Source of the DNA: Brachionus plicatilis
Lineage: Eukaryota > Rotifera > Eurotatoria > Ploima > Brachionidae
Direction of reading: 5' to 3'
Assembly: GCA_010279815.1 (NCBI GenBank)
Contig: QEOQ01000207.1
Span: forward strand, 1-21,109
DNA: 21,109 bases
Shown: one piece after another, positions 1 to 9,400 of the stretch
How the letters are laid out: each line of letters opens with the position of its first letter
Position numbering within the stretch: the first letter of the stretch is position 1
Position numbers and translations under genes: made by a program
The notes under the pieces: model-generated
Seen by the model: the letters and a program-made list of their open reading frames with translations, nothing else
The model's database searches: none
Told to the model about the DNA's origin: nothing

Positions 1-541
1 TCTTGCGGAATATGTAACCAAGTGAACACATATTTGATAGGTAATCAATCATAACTCTTAGCCCTATTTGTGATCACTACTTATAATCAAATCTATGATC
101 ACACAACTAAGTATGATCACAACAAAAAAATTTATTGATACAGGTTTCTCATGTTGATTAATTCGATTGTAGAATCTTCACCAATTTTGTTGAGCACTTA
201 AATTGCATCAGTTAAATTTTTGTCTATTATGTAACAAAAAAAGCCCTACGTTTGCCAGTGCCATCTCATAAAGCTAAAACTGACGTCTAAACTGTTTTTA
301 CTAAGTATGCAAATGAAAGCTTTGTCGTATTTGTGGTGAATTAATAGATAATGAATGAGATGTCATACTAAACAAAAAAACTCTGATTTTTTTATTAAAA
401 CTAATGATCGCTTTATTGTTTTTTAATTTTGGTCACATTAGATTTTTGATGACCGCATTTCTTTTTAATCAATAATAATCACATTGCGATCGAAAAAAAA
501 TTTCTTAAATAAAAAAATGGTCTAAATTTTTTTCTTTTTTT
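1..541. other. AT-rich intergenic DNA rich in TGATCA/GATCG words
   Basis: No reading frame or RNA gene is visible. The words TGATCAC, GATCACA and ATGATCG recur, for example near 70, 95 and 114 and again from 400 onward. Downstream they become part of the repeat at 542-819. The stretch may be a diverged outer part of that repeat field. Confidence 0.5.
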
Positions 542-819
542 TAAATTCAACAATGATCACCTTCAATTATTGTATGATCGAAAAAAAATTTTTTTTTTTT
601 TCAATTAAAAATGATCTTAATTTTTATATGATCGAAAGAATTTTTTTTTAAATAAAAAGTAATCTAAATTTTTTTTTTTTTAAATTCAACAATGATCACC
701 TTCAATTTTTGTATGATCGAAAAAAAAATTTTTTAAATATAAAATGATCTTAATTTTTGTATGATCGAAAAAATTTTTTTTTTTTAATTAAAAATGATCT
801 TAATTTTTACATGATTGAA
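542..819. repeat. Two copies of a 139-bp GATC-rich tandem repeat
   Basis: The segment starting TAAATTCAACAATGATCACC occurs at 542 and again at 681, a period of 139 bp. The match continues through CTTCAATT and TGTATGATCGAAAAAAA. Each unit contains sub-repeats of about 45-55 bp, each with a variant of AAAATGATCTTAATTTTT followed by ATGATCGAAA and a run of T. The third sub-repeat of the second copy reads ACATGATTGAAA, so the array is decaying. This is a short satellite or minisatellite array beside the 3' end of the receptor gene. Confidence 0.8.
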
Positions 820-1041
820 AAAAAAAATTTTCTCCAATTTTTTGAATCAATACCTTTCCTTAAATAGCGAGCAGACAAGTTGTTTGATCACAGATTTGGC
901 GATGAGTGCTGATGACGCATTGGACATGGAGTTTCGAGCGATTACCAATGAAAGCTGTGGGCACAAGATCACGTAAGGGGCAAGAGTGGCAAACAAATTA
1001 CTAAAAATAGACGGCAAGAGTGCGTTGGACGCACACTACCA
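783..1041 (-). other. Probable 3' untranslated region of the receptor gene
   Basis: From the stop codon (1044-1042) down to about 850 the base composition is intermediate, well above the AT-rich DNA beyond it, which suggests transcribed sequence. I find no minus-strand AATAAA between 800 and 1041. The nearest variant is ATTAAA (plus-strand TTTAAT at 783-788), about 255 bases past the stop. It lies in AT-rich DNA where such hexamers arise by chance. True AATAAA matches occur further away (plus-strand TTTATT at 391-396 and 412-417). Confidence 0.35.
902..976 (+). other. Short plus-strand frame, possible first exon of an unknown gene
   Basis: A 24-codon frame starts at ATG 902 and ends at TAA 974-976 (begins MSADDALDMEF, ends ESCGHKIT). 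It lies in the moderately GC-rich strip just outside the receptor stop. A TATA-like TTAAATAG sits at 859-866, and the ATG follows about 35 bases later. Across the stop codon is a GTAAGG match to a 5' splice donor (GT at 973-974), so the frame could instead be a first coding exon ending at 972 in phase 2. I recognise no family. The same strip may simply be the receptor's 3' untranslated region read backwards. Confidence 0.2.
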
Positions 1042-2997
1042 CTAGGCCAAAATGGTGGGCAGAGTGGCGCGCTGGACAAGGTTGGTTCGAATTTTGCTGA
1101 GCGATTTCTTGAGGCGGAGCGCATTCAGCCTCTCGTCAGGATTTTCGACCCACAGCTCCTCGGCCAAGCGCAGCAAGCCGCTCATAATCTTGTTGTGTCG
1201 CCACTCGGCGCACACACTCGGCCTGATCTTCTGCTCGCACACAATCTTGGACATGAGCGCCTCGTCCGGATCGCCCTGAATGTACTCGAAATAGGGCATC
1301 TTGTGCTCGAACGAGCAGAGGGCGCCGGTGCGCTCGTCGTCGAACTGGCAGCTTCGTAGCAGCTCCCACAAGACCAGCGCCACCGAGTACATCTCGGCCT
1401 TCTGAAAGTTTTCGAGGTAGCGCGCGTCTATCCGCTTGGCAAGGATCTCGGGCGCCATATAGCGCTTGGTGCCGGTGCGCACACTGCCCTGCTGCACCAC
1501 CTTGCCGTCGCGGTCGCCGCTGAGCGCCAGGCCCAGGTCGCCGATGCAGCAGCTCAGGTCCGACTTGACCAGTATGTTCTTGGACTTGAGGTCGCAGTGG
1601 GCGAGCGCCGGCTTGCCATTGCAGCTCTCGATGGGCATATGCAAGTGGACGAGGCCGTTCACGATCGACAGCGCCATCTTGACCGCCACCTGGGCGCTGA
1701 TCTGGTTGCCGCTAAGATAGTCGAACAGCGAGCCGTTCTCGTGGTACTCGGTGATCAGCCACAGCTCGGTGTAGAGGCCCCGGTCGATGTTGTCGGCCGC
1801 TATGAAGCCCAGTATGTTCTCGTGCCGGAAGCCGCTAGTGCTGTAAATGCTGCACTCGTTTTCCCACGACTTTTCGTCGGCCGAATTGAACGTTTTGACT
1901 GCGACGAACTCGCCGCGCCACTCGCCCTTGTACACCTCGCCGAACCGGCCCTTGCCCACGCACGGATACACGAGCCGTATTTGACGCGCGATCGTCCGCT
2001 GCACGCACTGCGGAAAGCCGGCGCCCGAGCCCGAACCCGACCACTCGAGCTCGGAGGGCGGCGTCTGCGCCGTCTGCACGCTCAACGTGTGGCACAGCGC
2101 CGAGGACGGCGTGGACAGCGGCGAGCTGATTTGAATGAACGGCTCGAAGGCGTCCGCGTGTTTGTCCGACGCGTACAAATGGCTCTTGATCGACGTGTTG
2201 GCCGTCGACTGGGATGTGGACGCGGCCGATGATGACGACGATGAGGACGACGACGTGGACGTGTAGGGCGAGGTGGTGAGCAGCGGTTTGAGGGGACCGG
2301 GCGGATGGACGGGCGAGGCGGCGCACGACGACGTGTTCTCCGTGTTCAGCGAGCCGCGGTACATTTGGTGCGTTTTGACAAACTTGTTTTTGGCCGACTC
2401 GAGACGAAATTTTTTGTACATGTAAAAAATGAACAAGAAGAGACAGAGGAGGAAGACGGCCACGGAGAAGCAGGAGAGCGCCAGGTTAGTGAGACTGAGA
2501 GCGGGCTGGGCGGCGCCGGCGCGCTGGGACGGCGAGGACGGCGCTGGCTCGGCGGCCGGCTCGTGGATCGCCCTGGTCGGCGCCAGGCCTATGTTGCAGT
2601 AGAAGCGGTCGTCGCAGCAGTGCTCGGCCGATGTTTTGACCACGCGTAGCCTGTCCTCGGCTACGCCCGTGTTCACTTTGCAGTCGCGGAACTCGAGCAC
2701 TTCGCTGCGGATCGCGTTAGACGGCGTGTAGTCGCACGAGTACTTGAGAAATTCTTTGTCGCCGCCGTACTTGATCTTCTTGGTCAGGCAGACTGTGTCC
2801 GTGTAGCACGAGCGGTGCTCCAGTGTGCTCCGGTTGGCCAGAAACTTGTGAAGGTAGTCCAGGTCGGCCGGCGAGTCTGCCAGTTGGATGGGCGCGTCGG
2901 CCCCCCTCGAACCGCTGCCGCATATTATGTCGTCATTGCAAAAACACTTTATCCACTTGCGGCCGCTCTTCCGCTCGTTGTTCTCTTTGACACCCAT
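1042..2997 (-). CDS. TGF-beta/activin-type I receptor serine/threonine kinase (ALK4/5-like), main exon, 5' incomplete
   Basis: Single-pass plasma-membrane receptor kinase. In this family a type II receptor phosphorylates the GS box and the type I kinase then phosphorylates receptor Smads. Seen over 651 codons: a ten-cysteine ectodomain (C18, C20, C26, C64, C70, C88, C106, C127, C128, C134) ending in a CCx5CN box; one membrane span at about 171-194 followed by KK; a Ser/Thr/Pro-rich linker at 200-315 with nine serines in a row; a GS box at 320-334 (SGSGSGAGFPQCVQR); then the kinase to about 640. Kinase motifs are the glycine loop at 347-355, VAVK with K368, alpha-C E381, catalytic loop HCDLKSKN at 467-474 (R replaced by C468), DLG at 487-489, APE at 515-517, and a C-terminal RLNALRLKKSL typical of type I receptors. 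The L45 loop at 401-409 (ADNIDRGLY) follows the ADNxDxG pattern of ALK4/5/7, which suggests Smad2/3 signalling. There is no signal peptide, so an upstream exon is expected. Human ALK5 has about 500 residues; the excess here is mostly the linker. Type I identity is firm; the exact orthologue is not. Confidence 0.93.
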   Translation of the reverse strand: MGVKENNERKSGRKWIKCFCNDDIICGSGSRGADAPIQLADSPADLDYLHKFLANRSTLEHRSCYTDTVCLTKKIKYGGDKEFLKYSCDYTPSNAIRSEVLEFRDCKVNTGVAEDRLRVVKTSAEHCCDDRFYCNIGLAPTRAIHEPAAEPAPSSPSQRAGAAQPALSLTNLALSCFSVAVFLLCLFLFIFYMYKKFRLESAKNKFVKTHQMYRGSLNTENTSSCAASPVHPPGPLKPLLTTSPYTSTSSSSSSSSSAASTSQSTANTSIKSHLYASDKHADAFEPFIQISSPLSTPSSALCHTLSVQTAQTPPSELEWSGSGSGAGFPQCVQRTIARQIRLVYPCVGKGRFGEVYKGEWRGEFVAVKTFNSADEKSWENECSIYSTSGFRHENILGFIAADNIDRGLYTELWLITEYHENGSLFDYLSGNQISAQVAVKMALSIVNGLVHLHMPIESCNGKPALAHCDLKSKNILVKSDLSCCIGDLGLALSGDRDGKVVQQGSVRTGTKRYMAPEILAKRIDARYLENFQKAEMYSVALVLWELLRSCQFDDERTGALCSFEHKMPYFEYIQGDPDEALMSKIVCEQKIRPSVCAEWRHNKIMSGLLRLAEELWVENPDERLNALRLKKSLSKIRTNLVQRATLPTILA

Positions 2998-3012
2998 TGT
3001 TCGATCACGCTT

Positions 3013-3030
3013 TGCTAAAAAATTTTTTTT
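3013..3030 (-). promoter_or_regulatory. Candidate 3' splice site upstream of the receptor exon
   Basis: On the minus strand the receptor frame stays open upstream of the first Met (2997-2995) to an in-frame TAA at 3051-3049. Within that interval six T residues are followed by AG, with the G at 3015, so an exon could start at 3014. This would add codons reading AKRDRT before the Met and place the intron after the first base of a codon (phase 1), the usual phase for a signal-peptide/ectodomain junction in receptors. The missing signal peptide makes an upstream exon likely. I could not find that exon: the only nearby minus-strand candidate, a 35-codon frame starting near 3531, is not convincingly hydrophobic. 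Confidence 0.5.
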
Positions 3031-3184
3031 TTTTTTCTTTCTGATTGTTTACCAACTGTTCATCAATTGTGAGGTCTAAACAAAAAAAAGAGGAATTTTT
3101 TCTTTTTTTTTCGAACAGAATTGGAGAAGCGTAAATGAAGAAATTTAGATCATTGCTATGAATGTGAGTTTATGCAAAAATTTG

Positions 3185-3349
3185 CTCTCTCTCTCTCTCC
3201 CTCTTTGAGTGAATGTGTGTGTGGCTCAGCTAGCATATTTTTTGTACATTTGAAAATGTTCAGTTCGTATGCTTGTTTGTTCGACCTGGGTAATTATGAA
3301 TAGAATTTTGTTGTGTGAGTGAGAGAGAGAGAGGGAGGGGAGAGAGTGA
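3185..3349. repeat. Opposed (CT)n and (GA)n microsatellites
   Basis: A CT-rich run (3185-3203) is followed about 115 bases later by a GA-rich run (3317-3349) broken by GGGAGGGG. They are complementary, so the strip could fold back. It lies 170-335 bases upstream of the receptor exon on the receptor's own strand, so it is either intronic or promoter-proximal. GA/CT tracts are used as GAGA-factor sites in some animals; that role here is only a possibility. Confidence 0.6.
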
Positions 3350-3601
3350 AAGAATTCGATTTTTTAATAAATTATTAAAAAAGTCTCTAGAGAACGAGTT
3401 TAGTTGAACTAATTTATCCTAATATGTGGGTCGTGAGTGACTCGAATGTTGTCTTATTGATGTATTAGGCGGAGCTGTCAATGTGAAACGAAAGAGCACC
3501 CTTGTCAAAGTTTTGAATTGTTTGATTGTCATTCAATTAGTGGCGGTGAAGGTACCCCAGTGACTGTGTTTTACCTAAATTCTGTTAAATTTACGTAAGA
3601 T

Positions 3602-3794
3602 TTAAAATCGCCAAACAAAACATCGATTTTTTTTTATTTTTAGTTTTTTTTTTTTTTTTTTATTTCGCCTTGAATAAATAGAAACATTAATAAAAAATAA
3701 TAAAAATGCTACGGCATATTTATTTATCAAGGCGAAATAAAAGCAAAAGAAACTTAAAAATCGTCAAAATGGATGCATTGTTTGGCGATTTTAA
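3602..3794. mobile_element. TTAA-flanked foldback element (MITE, piggyBac-like ends)
   Basis: The outer arms are AATCGCCAAACAAAACATC (3606-3624) and the reverse complement of 3772-3790, with 17 of 19 positions matching. Each arm abuts TTAA (3602-3605 and 3791-3794). A second inverted pair lies inside: TATTTCGCCTTGAATAAATA at 3661-3680 against 3720-3738. A long T tract fills 3636-3660. There is no coding capacity. TTAA is the target of piggyBac elements, so a piggyBac-type MITE is the best guess. Because TTAA is itself a palindrome it could also be the last bases of the inverted repeat. Confidence 0.65.
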
Positions 3795-6371
3795 TTTTTT
3801 GAAAAAAAGAAGCAGAATACAGATGCAGCATTGTTTATTCCAGTGATTATTCTAACAATTATTTTTACAAATACATTTTTTACTTTTTTAAACATAATTT
3901 GTTAAACGCTTAAAAAATGAATGGAATTAAACAAATGTTTTTATTTGGAAGGATACATCGAATATTGATTGAACCAGTACTAAATTAAATTTTTTTTTTT
4001 TAAACTTTTCAAACCTTTCGACTTAGTTTTAAAAAAAATCTGTTTTTTTTTATTAACTTTTCTTGCTCCTAATTTCACAGTTGCATTTAATTTAAGTGAA
4101 AAAAATTTTTTTTCTATTTATTCAAAACCAAATTAAGTTAATTCAGAATTTCGAATTTTTTTTAAAATAAATTGTCATGGAAAATAGTTAAAATATTAAA
4201 ATAAAGAGAATTTCGCTGAGAAACTTTCCAAATTTTTTTTAAACAGAAAATTAATTTAAATCTCTCACTCTTCCTCAACTAAAAAAGCTTAAATTTTTCT
4301 TTTTAAAATTCATTTGAATTATTCGAAACATTTTCTATTTTAGATGATTTTCAAATGTTAATTTTATTGTTTATTCCAAATTTTAGAATTAATTTTTGAC
4401 AAATGAATGAGAAAAATTTCAAAGCTTAAACAAAATTTTTTTAATTCTTTAGATCTAAGCTTTATAGAAATAAGAAGAGAAAAAATAATTGATTTATTTT
4501 TGCTATACTTATTGAAAAAAAACAGCTAAAATTTCATTAAAAATTTTCCAACTTTTGAGATTAAGTAAAATCTCAATTTTGTAAAATTTCTCTCTTTCTC
4601 TCTTAAAAAGCTTGTTTTTTTAGCATTTTTTTGAATTTTTCTACAAAAAAATTACATCTATTCAACACAACTTTAACATACTAAGCAATGTTTTTGCTTC
4701 TTTAAAAATTTATTACATTTTTTGCTTAAATTTTAAATTTAGATACCTACATTTTTCTTGGTTTTGAATGAAATTTAGTTTTTTTCTATTATTGAATTAT
4801 AATTTAAGTCAAAATACATCAAGAATAATACAAGCATAAATCGAAATATTTGCTATTCATTCATTTGAACGTGGCTTTTAAAAAAAAACACACTTTTGCC
4901 ACTGATTTCTTGCCTGCTACGATTTGAACAAGTTCTTAATTTCATTTTTGAAGAACTAAATAAATGGAAGATAAGCTAAATTTAAGTTTTTATTTTCCAA
5001 AATGAAATAAAAAAATTTGACAAAGTTTTTAAAGGAAAAAAATCAAAACGAAATTAACTTGCATCTTATTACTAAGATTAAGAGGCTAGAGTTATCCGTT
5101 TTTGATCGAATTAAAGAGCCCCAAACAATAAATCGTTGTCGCAGACATTCTAATATTTAATATTTATTTAAGAAATTTAAACTCAGTTTGCTTAAGTTAG
5201 AAAATGAAATATTTCCCGAGAATCGAAAAGAAATTTATCAGCTTTAATTTAAAACAAAAATTATTAGGATTAAAATAATATGACCGAGGTTATTAGAAAT
5301 TAATATGTCTTACTATAGTTTATAATTTGGGGTAATATAAATGATAAAAATTTGTAAAGCTTGGTTTAATATAGTAGCGAACTAGAGCTTGCTTTAAGTT
5401 AATGATCTGGTAAGTACATTATGCGTATTTTTACTTATATTAACAAATTTTATCGTACAAATATGAAATTTTCGAAAATTTTCAAAAAAATCTAATTTTA
5501 AAGAATTTTTATTAACCAAATAAATAAATAATATTTAAATATTTTTTTTTTTTTGATTAATGTATAGCTGGAATTTTGTTAAAGAATTTTTTCTTACTGA
5601 CTCTTGTTTATTATGAATTTTTTGTCCAGGTAGCTTTTTAATTTTGCAGCAAATTGGATTTTTATTTTTAAATAATGATAATTCATGAAAAAAATTTAAA
5701 AGCTAAATTTAAAAAACAAATGTTTTTTTTAAAAATTGAAATTCTTTAAAACTAAATTTTTTTGGTGAATAAAGCTAATTTCTATCATTATTATTTTCCC
5801 AATTTAATTTTCTGGCTAGTGTTTTTTGGTATCAATACACAATTTACGACTAATAAGTAATAAACAAATCATTAATATTGTTTTAGATAACTTCTGTATA
5901 AATAATAAAATTATATATGTTCATAAAACATCCTTTTATAATTGCAAATTACATTAATGCTAGTACTTAATTAAGAATGACTTATTTTTGACAATTAAAA
6001 AAATATTAGGACCTTAAATTTGAATTTTTTTGTATTTTTCTTTTATATTTAATACATTTAAAATTAATATGATTAAACAGTATATGTTTTTTCATATTGT
6101 GTTAAAGTTTAGTGAGAAATTTATTCATTTAATAATTTTAAAATACTTTTAATTGGATTAATTAGAGCAAGAATATAAAAATAACTAGTTGACTAGTTTT
6201 TAGGCCTAATGATCTAAAAAATTCCTTAAGTTAATTGAGTATAAAATAAACAAACAATTCTGTACAAAATTTAGATTTTAAAATTTAAAAAATCCTAATT
6301 CTCATTTAAAGTTATTTTCTTAAGATACTTTTTTTATCGAATTTCATTTGGTTAATGCAGTCAATATTGAT
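3795..6371. other. AT-rich intergenic DNA, no feature seen
   Basis: Reading both strands I find only A/T homopolymer runs and frequent stops: no long frame, tRNA-like boxes, clear inverted repeat or tandem array. The sample line 4381-4440 has 10 G/C of 60. Confidence 0.6.
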
Positions 6372-6484
6372 TAGTGCTGGATTACCGCCAAAAGTTGACG
6401 ATGACTGTTTTCCTCGCGGCCACCAAAACAGTCAACATCAACTTTTGGCAGTCTAGTGGCCGCCACTCATGGTACCCAACACTA
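6372..6484. mobile_element. 113-bp foldback element with hAT-like ends
   Basis: The ends are TAGTGCTGG (6372-6380) and CCAACACTA (6476-6484), inverted with one mismatch. Inside, GCCAAAAGTTGACGATGACT is answered by AGTCAACATCAACTTTTGGC near 6430-6449, a near-perfect arm of about 22 bp. A GGCCAC/GTGGCC pair sits in the centre. It is a sharp GC-richer island in AT-rich DNA. The ends resemble the YAGTGNTGG termini of hAT-superfamily transposons and match the ends at 19321 and 20934 in this window. The 8-bp flanks (ATATTGAT, TAATTAAT) agree at only 5 of 8 positions. Confidence 0.7.
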
Positions 6485-9400
6485 TAATTAATGAATATCT
6501 TAAAAAACGCTTTGAAGAACTAAATAATGTTAAAAGAAATAATGTCAAATAATTGATTTAAATGCTTATCATCATTCCTCATTTAAAAATATTAAAGAAA
6601 TATATCTATTTGTAAAAGTGTTTATTTAATGTTGAATGTAATTTATTTAGTTGATATTTCGTTGAAAATTAACCTTTGAAATGTAAGCATCTAATCGTAA
6701 ATTTTGATATTTATTTAGCGATTAGTAGATTATGATAAACAATAATGAAAAATATTAATTTTTCCGAGTTTCCTTCTAAACTTCAAACGTTACGTTAAAT
6801 CTATATTATGAGTGCTTTTGAAAAATTTATAAAAAAACTAATTAAAATAATGATTTAGTTTAATTTATTACATTAAATTCAAAACGAAAATTAATAAAAA
6901 ATTTATTAAAGAATATCTTTTTGTGATGAAATTCCTTTAAGTACCTATTTCTGAATTAGATCAAGACAGGAGTACCAAATTAAGTTTGTAGAGTTATCGA
7001 CTTAAATTATAAAAACAATCTTTACTTATTTACCTTGAAGATGGTGATCTTTTTGCTTTTTATGAAAAATGTTCAAGGTTCTTATTGCTCATTGTAGGTT
7101 AGAACTGAAAAGCAAGTAATATGAATCAGACAAGCAGTGAATGAGTTATCTGTATGAGGAAGAGAAGGAATTCTGAGATTTATTCGAAAGTATAATGTCT
7201 CACAAATCTTGGTACATGCATTAAAACAAAAGTGCATTTATTTCAAATTTATTCTTAATTTTACTCAATATTTGGTCATTTACCATACCATTTATTTTTT
7301 TCAACACCTAAAAATTAGCGAAATATTTTGTTTTAATTTGCGTTTTATCTAAATATAAAATAAAGTGTACATGTTATTTGAACAGAATTTTCAAAAGCTT
7401 TAGATAAAACATTTGAAATTTTCGATTTGCAGTAAATGGAATAGTTAAAAAAAACACTTAAACTATTCTGATGAATTGACGGAAACGGAAATTGACAAGA
7501 GGCTACATTTTAAATCTCAGAAGATCCTTTATTTAAGATTTAAATATACGCAAACAACATTCTGGATTTTTTTTAATGAAAAAGTAAAATATCTTCTAAT
7601 TGGAAACTGTATCTTAGAAAACAAAGATTTGTCATCAAACGGAGATCTAAATAACATATTATTTAGATCAAATTAATTAGAAACGGGAATCATACATAAT
7701 TCTTTGCGATCGAATTTTTGATAAGATAACATTAGGTTTAGTTATTTATTATTGTTATAATTTTTTAAAATAGAATTATAAATTATTTAAAAAATTGACT
7801 ATTAAATCAAAAAATTTAGTTTTTTTATTATGATTTTTTTCTCGAGAAAAATATACGTTGATAATTAATAATTCTAAAATTTTTTAAAAAATTATATAAC
7901 ATAAATAATTACTGAATTTGATGAGATATAATAGATTTTTAATAAAATTTTCCTGAATGATAAATTAAATTAAACATATTAACTAAATTTAAAACTAAAT
8001 TTAAAAAACTGGTTCATCATCATTAAGATTTCAAATTAATTAAAACATTTACAGTCATCTCACTTTCTAAACGTTTATGATGATTTTATGATTTTATTTA
8101 TGATTTAATTTCAGCAGATATTTTCTATTTGATATTTTTTTAGTTAAAAAAAACTATAAACGCTTTCTATTTTTTATTAAAGATAGTTGGCTATAATAAG
8201 AGTTCGAAATTAAAATTTTAAAACTCAAGCAAATTTATGCGAAGTTACTTGTTTTTATCGTATGTTCTAGTAACTCTCAAGTTATATTTAGTTATTATAA
8301 AAGTTGACATCTGAATCTCGTTTAAAATTTTTGATGTCAAGAACTACTCTGACTTTGATAAAATAAAATAAATATTAAAGGATTAAAGGGTTCTTCGATA
8401 ATTTACTTAAATATTTTATATTTCAAAAATAAAAAAAAAATTTAATTTGGGTGGTAATTTTTTACGGATTTTAAAAATTTATTTTTGATCGTTTAAATAA
8501 TTTAAATTATTATTTAATAAATTGAATTAGTTAGACTTCTGAATACTACGTTGAAAAGTGTTTTATTATCATTTTCATTTAAAACTTATTTTGATTAGTT
8601 ATTTGTTGGTTAAAAAAATATTAAATGACCTGTAAAAATTCAGAATTTAAGTTAATTAATCAAACCAAAAAAAAAGTAGGAAAATGACCACGGAAAAAAA
8701 TAATTTATATAAATTGCTTTTTTATCAAAATAAATTCCATGAGAATAAATATAGACCGGAATTAGCACTTAAAAACATCGATCAAGAACATACTTAGTCG
8801 ATTCTAAAAAAGTAAAATTTATCATCATTAAATACTAAAATTAAATATAAATGACATCTTTTTTCTAGGTTAAATTTCAATGAATCACTTTTCAGGAAAA
8901 AAAAGCTTTTTGTTTTCAAAACATTCTTTTACATTTATAAATTAAATTTAAAATTAAAAATTCATATTTACAGATTTTAAAAAATTAAAATAAACAAAAA
9001 ATTGAATTTAATATCAGGTGTGCATCAGTAAAGAATAAAATTTCTTTATAAATTTTGATTATTCCATTAAATAACCATTATCAAGGAAATTTATTTATTT
9101 TATTTGAAAATAACTTTAACTTTTCAATAGTTATTTCATTAATCAAAATGTATTCTTATGATATTTTAGATCTAAAACTCAAGTTTTTTATTTTGAAGTG
9201 AGATAAATTCTAAAAAAAAACTAATCCTTAAAATAAATACTTTTAGACAAACTCTTAGCTATTAATCAAATTTTTTGTTCTGTTTATCAGTTAATTTTAA
9301 ACTCTAAATACAATTGGTCAATATAAATTTTTGTTAAATAAGAATTTAATAAAGTTAAAAGAATTCGGTTTTCTAATTAAGCAAAATAATTAGGCATTTT

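Noticed and set aside
890..975. Hammerhead ribozyme-like core on the plus strand (CTGATGA at 909, GAAA near 950)
   Set aside because: ATTGG/CCAAT and CACAG/CTGTG can pair as stems II and III, but stem II is offset by three bases and no stem I can form between the supposed cleavage site and CTGATGA.
1597..2232. 211-codon plus-strand frame and several other frames opposite the receptor exon
   Set aside because: They are by-products of the GC-rich codon use of the receptor on the minus strand. They are Arg/Ala/Leu-rich with no recognisable domain.
3537..3566. GC-richer GGTACC block resembling the right end of the 6372-6484 element
   Set aside because: The shared words (GGGTACC, CCGCCACTA) are short and need gaps to align. 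Not enough to call a repeat copy.
7468..7485. Second CTGATGA...GAAAC match
   Set aside because: Only seven bases separate the two motifs, too few for stem II, and no stem III partner is upstream.
7476..7676. 66-codon plus-strand frame
   Set aside because: No family resemblance, Lys/Ile/Asn/Phe-rich, and of a length expected by chance in AT-rich DNA. No coding-like composition shift.
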